A stretch of 64,000 nt of DNA from Gnetum montanum (Eukaryota; Streptophyta; Gnetopsida; Gnetales; Gnetaceae), in the NCBI GenBank assembly GCA_015680685.1, contig MNCI01004801.1, positions 180,324 to 244,323 on the forward strand, given 5' to 3'. Below the pieces are notes generated by a model. The model did no database searches and was not told the origin of the DNA. It saw nothing but the letters and a program-made list of their open reading frames with translations. The position numbers and the translations under genes are program-made. Shown here piece after piece: positions 58,683 to 64,000 of this stretch; the stretch's first letter is position 1, and each line of letters begins with the position of its first letter.

Positions 58683-59386
58683 CCCCTGTGCCTTCTTTTA
58701 GGGGGGTTGGCTTTCATTTTTCACCAAGAAGGCAGTTGGCACTTCCATTTGGCATTTGGTACTTTGGCATCTTGGCACTTAGCTCCATGGGCAAACGAGA
58801 CCCATAGCACCCCACACTAGTAGAGAGGCACAGATACACCATGCGGTACATTATAGCCCCATTGCAGCCCAGTAGAACCTCACATGGTACACCATGGCTA
58901 CCAACCCAGTAGGCATATTTCAACATAGTGAGCACTAGACTTCATAGCTTAACACCACCGAGGCTGTGACCATGCTCCCACTGTGCCTATTGTACATTGT
59001 GTATACCTTTGTGAATTAGCTACACTTCCCCAATTTTGGGGTAGTGCATTTTCTCTCCCAAGATCTTATTTTATTCTACTACACCATACATGTTGCATTA
59101 TTGTGTGTTTATGCATGCTTGTTATCCTAGTTACATACTTTAGTACATTTCTACTGTTGTGTGTGTCATGTTTTCTTTCAGTCCAAACCTCGTGCATCAT
59201 AGTCTAAAATCATTGTTTGAAATCGGTTATTTAACACCACGTAAGTTCCTATCTGATCGACCAGACCATTCAGGACATCCCATTTCTATTTTCCCCAATA
59301 CGACCCTCAAATAGATCCAAGGTTAGGATATATGCCCGGTGGCCTCTCGGTGTTCCAACTACAACATTTTCGGACATCATAGTTTT

Positions 59387-59403
59387 TGGTGCTAGAAGGA
59401 GGG
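59387..59403 (+). other. Primer-binding site of element D
   Basis: TGGTGCTAGAAGGAGGG lies five bases after the LTR. This is the least decayed copy of the family primer-binding site. Confidence 0.6.
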
Positions 59404-59947
59404 CCTTCTCTATGCCCTTTTTCTATGTCATGGGTAATCCTACACGTTTTCTTTACCCTATAAGTAGTGACATGCTAGCGTATATGTGACACCCCTATGG
59501 TTGTCTATGCACTGGGTGGTATAGATTGTTCACCATGATGGTTCCTATGGAACCTTGCAAGTCGAAAGTCCAAAATAATTTACTGTGTCCTACTACCTGT
59601 GTCACATGTAGTGTGGTGTCCCTGTCAGTGTAGCAAGTCCAAAACTATCTTCTGAGTTACACTTCTTGTGTCTTGTGTAGCATAGCAACCCTACCAACAT
59701 AGTAGTTCCTAAAATATCTACTATGTTATGCTACCTCTATCCACTGTGTTACATTGTCCACTATGTTATGCTCTCTACTGCATTACACTGTCCACTATGT
59801 TACACTATCCATTGTGTTACATTGCCTGTGTCCTGTGTAGTGTACTGACCCTATTAATGTAGTGGCCCCTCCTAGCATAGTGAGCATAGCAAGTGTGATG
59901 ATCTACAGTGTAGTGAGCATGATGAGCTACACTGTAGCTAGTGTAGC

Positions 59948-60135
59948 ACCAGAGTTGGCCATTTTTAGCAGTTTCCATACTTAGCATTTTTTCTGCATTT
60001 TCATACTTAGCATTTTTTTCTACATTATTACACTTAGCCATTTTTATATTTTTATACTTAGCCATTTTCCTGCTACTGACAGACTTAGTCATTTTTCTAC
60101 TATTTCTCAAAGTTAGCCATTTTTTGCAAATAGCA
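59948..60135 (+). repeat. Leader tandem repeats of element D (about 7 copies)
   Basis: Units of CATACTTAGCCATTTTTCTG type lie between primer-binding site and gag, the same repeats as in B and C read in element sense. Confidence 0.75.
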
Positions 60136-60149
60136 ACTCTCACAACCAA

Positions 60150-62410
60150 TCTGTGAATATGAATCTAGATCAACCTTCCACATTGGTGTCTAACACATTT
60201 GACACTACAATCCATCCAAAGTGTGCCACACTAAGCCATGAACAATACAATTTTTTTTATGCCAAAATCCAAGTAGGATTACTAGTGGATTATCTTGATT
60301 TGGAGGAAAAACAAGACTATGAATGAGTCCACAAAAATGGATGAGAGTAAAACCCCTTCTTGTTTGACATAATTCCACTCATGGAGTCCTACCACTGGTT
60401 GTTGTCCCAGCTCATCTTTGCAAACAAGCATGCTACAAGGACAACCTACGAGGAAGCCTCACAGAAGGAGGAAGATGAGTTCGAGACCTACTCTGAACAT
60501 GAGAGCCTCCCCTACACCATCTTCCAACAACTACTTCCTAGTACAGCCCCTCCTTGGTTTAGTCCACCCATCCTCTTTGAGATAGTAACCATGCTAATTT
60601 AGCCTTCCTCGTAAGCAACTAATGCATTTTCCCAATACTATGCTCATGTAGGGGCCACCTCTCAGCTTCAAACAACTCAGGCATCCTACATCCTACCTAT
60701 GGTATTCATCCAACCCACACATGTATGGCCTACTTCAATCACCACATCCATTCCTCAGCCAACACATCAACCACAACCGTCCGCTATGACGTTAAACTGG
60801 TAACAACCATCTGCTATGACATTAAACTAGAAACAACCATCTGCTATGACATTAAACTAGCAATAGCCATCCGCTACGACATTAAACTGGCAAACTCCAC
60901 AATCAACAATTCTACCCTATGCTATGCAACCAACACAAGCCCAGCTAATGCAACTGGATAGCACATCCCCAAGCTTGGATTAGGCATTCTAGCTAATCCA
61001 AAGCTTGACAGAGGACATCAACCAACTCAAGGCTACCTCCTTTGACACCGTTAAGGTGGTGGACTTCTACTGAGATGATCCCATAAGTCCTACAATACCA
61101 TATCTAACTCTCCCAATTGGGGTCCAGTTGCCTTAATTCACCAAGTACAATGGTGAAGGGGACCCTAATGCATACTTGGTCACATTTTGATCTGAGTGCC
61201 TACTCCTTCAAGCTTGGCCACACACCATCATGTGAATGTTCCCCATGTCACTCACTAACAAGGCCTTAGACTGGTATCACACACTACCCAAGGCCTCAAT
61301 CTCCTCTTTAAAGGATCTCATAAACTAGTTTGTGATATGCTTTAGGTACAACCTAAACCCTGAAGCAACCCTTGACTAGCTCATGCAGGTTAAGCAAGGG
61401 CTTCTAGAACCCATGCCAAAATTTCTCCAATGTTGGAATGCTACATTGAGTAACATGCACAAACCCCTAGTAGAGACACATCTATTGGCCATCTTCAAAG
61501 GTGTAGTGAATGATTTCATCAAGTCCAAACTATATTATCTAGCCCCGAAGTCTCTTAGCCAAGCCTTTGCCCAAACAAAAGGCATAGAGGAACCAGTGCA
61601 AGCTAGCAATGACCCAGCTTATGTGGCCTACAAAAACCAACATGCTCGCAAGCAAAACACAATAGTAGCAATAGTGGCTGCAAGAACAAAAGCAACCAAT
61701 CAGGGCCCAATAGCTAAACAACCCAAGGCCCTAACTAACAAAATGACTAACTCTAGCACCAACTCACCTACATTGATAAGGGCTACCCCAAGGTCAAACT
61801 TTGAGTGCAAGGACAGCTCAAAGTATACACCATTACCAATGAAACCCTCTGAACTACTAAAGAAAATCTTCAAAGCCAGAAAAATCCAACAAAAACATGT
61901 ATCAGTGATTACCCATCCAAAACATGATAGGTACTACAAACTAGTAAGGAACCCCACATTAGCAGTACCATATGAGCCCCTGATCCCACAACATTTTAAA
62001 TTGGACCAATACTGTCATTACCACCAATTGGCTAGTCACAATATGGATAGCTGTCTTTCTTTGTAGGATGACCTACAAAGAATGATAGAATGGGGTCAAC
62101 TGGTCCTCGACATAGTGAGTCAATACAACATAGACAATGCCTCTTATGTCATAAACTCCATTAGCATAGGTGGCAAGCCCAAACCTGTGCAACAACCTTT
62201 TGTGATCTATGTGCCTCTTAACAAGGAAAGGGTCCCCTCAACCTATACAAGCAAGAGGCCTCCCTTTGTTATCAAAGTGCCACCTTGGGCACCCACAACA
62301 CCCTTTGTGGTCAAGGTTCCAAACCAATCATCCACGAAGATGTTAAACTGGCATGATGTAGCAACAAAAACCACTAAGCAACCTTTCATCATCAAGGTGC
62401 CACAATGAGT
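60150..62410 (+). pseudogene. Element D gag
   Basis: The order is N-terminal segment (about 60200-60540, homologous to 10966-11235 of E), then four tandem repeats reading SAMTLNW in the gag frame (60778-60895). The capsid core follows: VVDFY, FTKYNGEGDPNAYLV, NKALDWYHTLPKA (about 61040-61300). A long open frame runs 61383-62066: MQVKQGLLEPMPKFLQCWNA, ETHLLAIFKGVVNDFIKSKL, and a knuckle-like CHYHQLASHNMDSC with its last Cys intact. The linker 62082-62408 has FVIYVP, FVIKVPP, FVVKVP, FIIKVP repeats and one SSTKMLNWH. Stops and a few frameshifts are present. Confidence 0.8.
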
Positions 62411-62890
62411 TAGTCACACAACAACCCTTACAAAAACTCCTAAATAACCCTTTGTCATAAGGATCCCACAATGTGATGGCCCCTCACCTACCCAAAGCCC
62501 AATAGTGGGCAATGCCTCAATCTCTCATTCCTTGAGGGTTGACCCCACTAGTGACCTAGGTAGGCCCAACAAATGATAATGCAAGAGGACAAAAAAGCAC
62601 CTTACAACCCCCATGGCCAAAGCAAAGGCCACAACTAGTAAGCAACAACCAAACATCGAGGCCCCTACCCCCAAGCAGGCCAAGCAAACCAAGCCTAAGG
62701 ACAAGCAAACATTAACATCTGTCTCTCAAGATACATGGAGGAAGTCAAGGCCAATACAATGACTAACAACAAGGACTTTGTAGCTATAGTAACCCAGGTG
62801 AAACAAATGCTCAAGCAAAAGAACACAATGTTGAGCTTGTACGACCTGGTCATGACCTCATCTACTCACTACCAAGCATTGGCCTAAATC

Positions 62891-63515
62891 TTGGCATCCA
62901 TTCCTATTATGAAGGACATCCTTGCAAATGAGGCATCCATCTATGCAATGATGTTGTCCCCTACATCACAAGAATCAAGTTCAACATCCCTAGTGTTCTA
63001 CGATGATGTAATCAAAGTCAACCCCGAACGAGGGGAGGTCACTACAGCTTCATTATCCATTAGCATACATGTTGGGCAATGTACCATCCACAGAGTCCAT
63101 GTTGGTGATGGTGTGGCAACAAATATAGTCTTGTACTCCATCATCAACAAGCTAGGCCTGGCAGATGAAATCAAGCTAACCAAAACCATGTGTCACAGTC
63201 AGGGGTACAATCAACTTAGCCTTTGTGGCCAGAGAGTAATTCCCCATTAATGTAGATTTCATTGTCATAGAGGAGATGCTAGGTTTCAACATGATTCTAG
63301 GCAGGCCTTGGCTAGCCCAACTAAGGGCCATCTCCTCTCCCATCCACCAAGAAATCCACCTTTCATATGAAGGTGGTCAAGTTATCTTCCATGGTGATAA
63401 CACTTCCTCTTTGACTATCCATGACATAGACATGGTGCAAACTTCGAAAGAGGAGTTCCTTGGTGGTACACCTATGGCAACCAACGCAGTGCCTAAGGCT
63501 AACACACCTAAATGA
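62891..63515 (+). pseudogene. Element D protease
   Basis: The frame 62891-63250 gives MASIPIMKDILANEASIYAM, SLSISIHVGQCTIHRVHVGD and GVATNIVLYSIINKLGLADE. A small deletion near 63195 shifts the frame, and 63276-63515 continues LGFNMILGRPWLAQLRAISS and HQEIHLSYEGGQVIFHGDNT. The active-site region reads GDG where the family consensus is DDG. The stop at 63513-63515 is followed by non-coding DNA as in C. Confidence 0.72.
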
Positions 63516-64000
63516 GTGGTTGAAGTCAACAGCCTCCTAGAGGATCCTAAGCCTTGCACACTCCCTAATCCACTCCTGGTTAGGAAGCAAATACATGACC
63601 AAGACATTCCCTTGGCCAAAAATGTGCTAGGTGCCTACCTGCCCTTTGCCTCCACTTTCCATGCACTTTTGACTTTCGTTTACATTGCACTAGCCCACAC
63701 ATTTACATTTTTCCCACTCACTTAGATCAAGAATTTTTCTTTGTTTACACATGTGTCAACTTAGTTTACACATTGCATTTGAAAAAACACATAAAAATAC
63801 ATGGCCCAAAAAGGCCTTAAACTAGCCTACGGCCTGGAATGGCCTAAAACTATCAATTTTTGCACTACTTTCCTTTCATTCATGCATTTCAACTCTATTT
63901 ACAATGGGTGTTGCTTGATGTTGTTTTCTTTTTAGTTGATTTTTGTAGGATCTTGTAGGCACATAGCATGACTACGCATGTTGCATCACACCTTACACAA
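63516..64000 (+). other. Start of the 3' non-coding region of element D
   Basis: It aligns with element C (33465 down to 32950, minus strand): shared words are CTTGGCCAAAAA, GGCCTTAAACTAGCCTACG and GTAGGATCTTGTAGGCACAT. No RT motif is seen before the window ends. Confidence 0.65.

Larger units (their letters stand above)
57860..59381 (+). repeat. 5' LTR of element D (about 1.5 kb)
   Basis: It starts TGAAACACCACAAAATTTTA, the reverse complement of the B and C LTR ends, and stops before GTTTTTGGTGCTAG. U3 holds GTTACGCTGCGTAGCATAG repeats (58018-58280) and a set of about 54-bp repeats (58319-58610). The latter explain the extra 300 bp compared with B and C. Confidence 0.8.
57860..64000 (+). 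mobile_element. Element D: third gag-protease family member (runs out of window)
   Basis: It has a 5' LTR, primer-binding site, leader repeats, gag, protease and the start of the same 3' non-coding region as B and C, in plus orientation. After the protease end (about 63515) the sequence follows element C (33465 down to about 32950) and not an RT. It therefore most likely shares the pol-less structure, although the 3' LTR is not visible. Confidence 0.8.

Overview
The window looks like nuclear DNA of a large-genome land plant. A gymnosperm such as a conifer is my guess, from the AT-rich sequence, stacked and badly decayed Ty3/gypsy LTR retrotransposons, 1-3 kb LTRs and the absence of any recognisable intact host gene. 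I see no rRNA, tRNA, CRISPR or prokaryotic features. Every long protein-like frame is a retroelement or pseudogene frame with in-frame stops. Element limits come from LTR pairs, target-site duplications and frames that resume across insertions, all read by eye.

Layout. (A) 1-8050, plus strand: 3' part of a Tat-like Ty3/gypsy element. It has protease, an extra plant-type RNase H, RT, degenerate gypsy RNase H and integrase, then an accessory ORF with its own TATA box, a polypurine tract and a putative 2.9 kb 3' LTR. (E) 9892-57801, plus strand: a second Tat-like element of about 9.6 kb own sequence. It is spread over 48 kb because other DNA inserted into it. Its 5' LTR, gag, protease, RT/RNase H/integrase and 3' LTR are all recognisable. 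(B) 12375-20413, minus strand: an LTR element inserted in E's gag, flanked by a perfect CCAAT duplication. (F) 22721-44096, minus strand: an Athila-like element with a long region after integrase. (C) 30407-38460, minus strand: a sister of B inserted in F's RNase H/integrase junction (ATACA/ATATA duplication). (G) 44097-52690: a region of unknown family with a minus-strand, intron-bearing pseudogene of at least seven exons and a tandem array of about 187-bp hairpin-bearing units on its 5' side. (D) 57860 to the end, plus strand: a third sister of B and C, running out of the window.

How the parts relate. B, C and D share LTRs, leader repeats, gag, protease and a 3' non-coding repeat array. B and C have no RT, RNase H or integrase between protease and 3' LTR, and D continues with the same post-protease sequence. 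They therefore look like a stable non-autonomous gag-protease family. E shares their LTR start (TGAAACACCAC), polypurine tract (ACAAAGAGGGGCC) and gag/protease, so an E-type element is the natural source of RT and integrase in trans. All three integrases in the window (A, E, F) have lost one catalytic acidic residue through a G-to-A type change, and many stops fit C-to-T decay of methylated transposon DNA.

Strongest leads: the pol-less family with its recurring 20-nt motif; the spliced unknown pseudogene with its upstream hairpin array; and the post-pol accessory ORF with a private promoter in A. Coordinates of degenerate domains are approximate.
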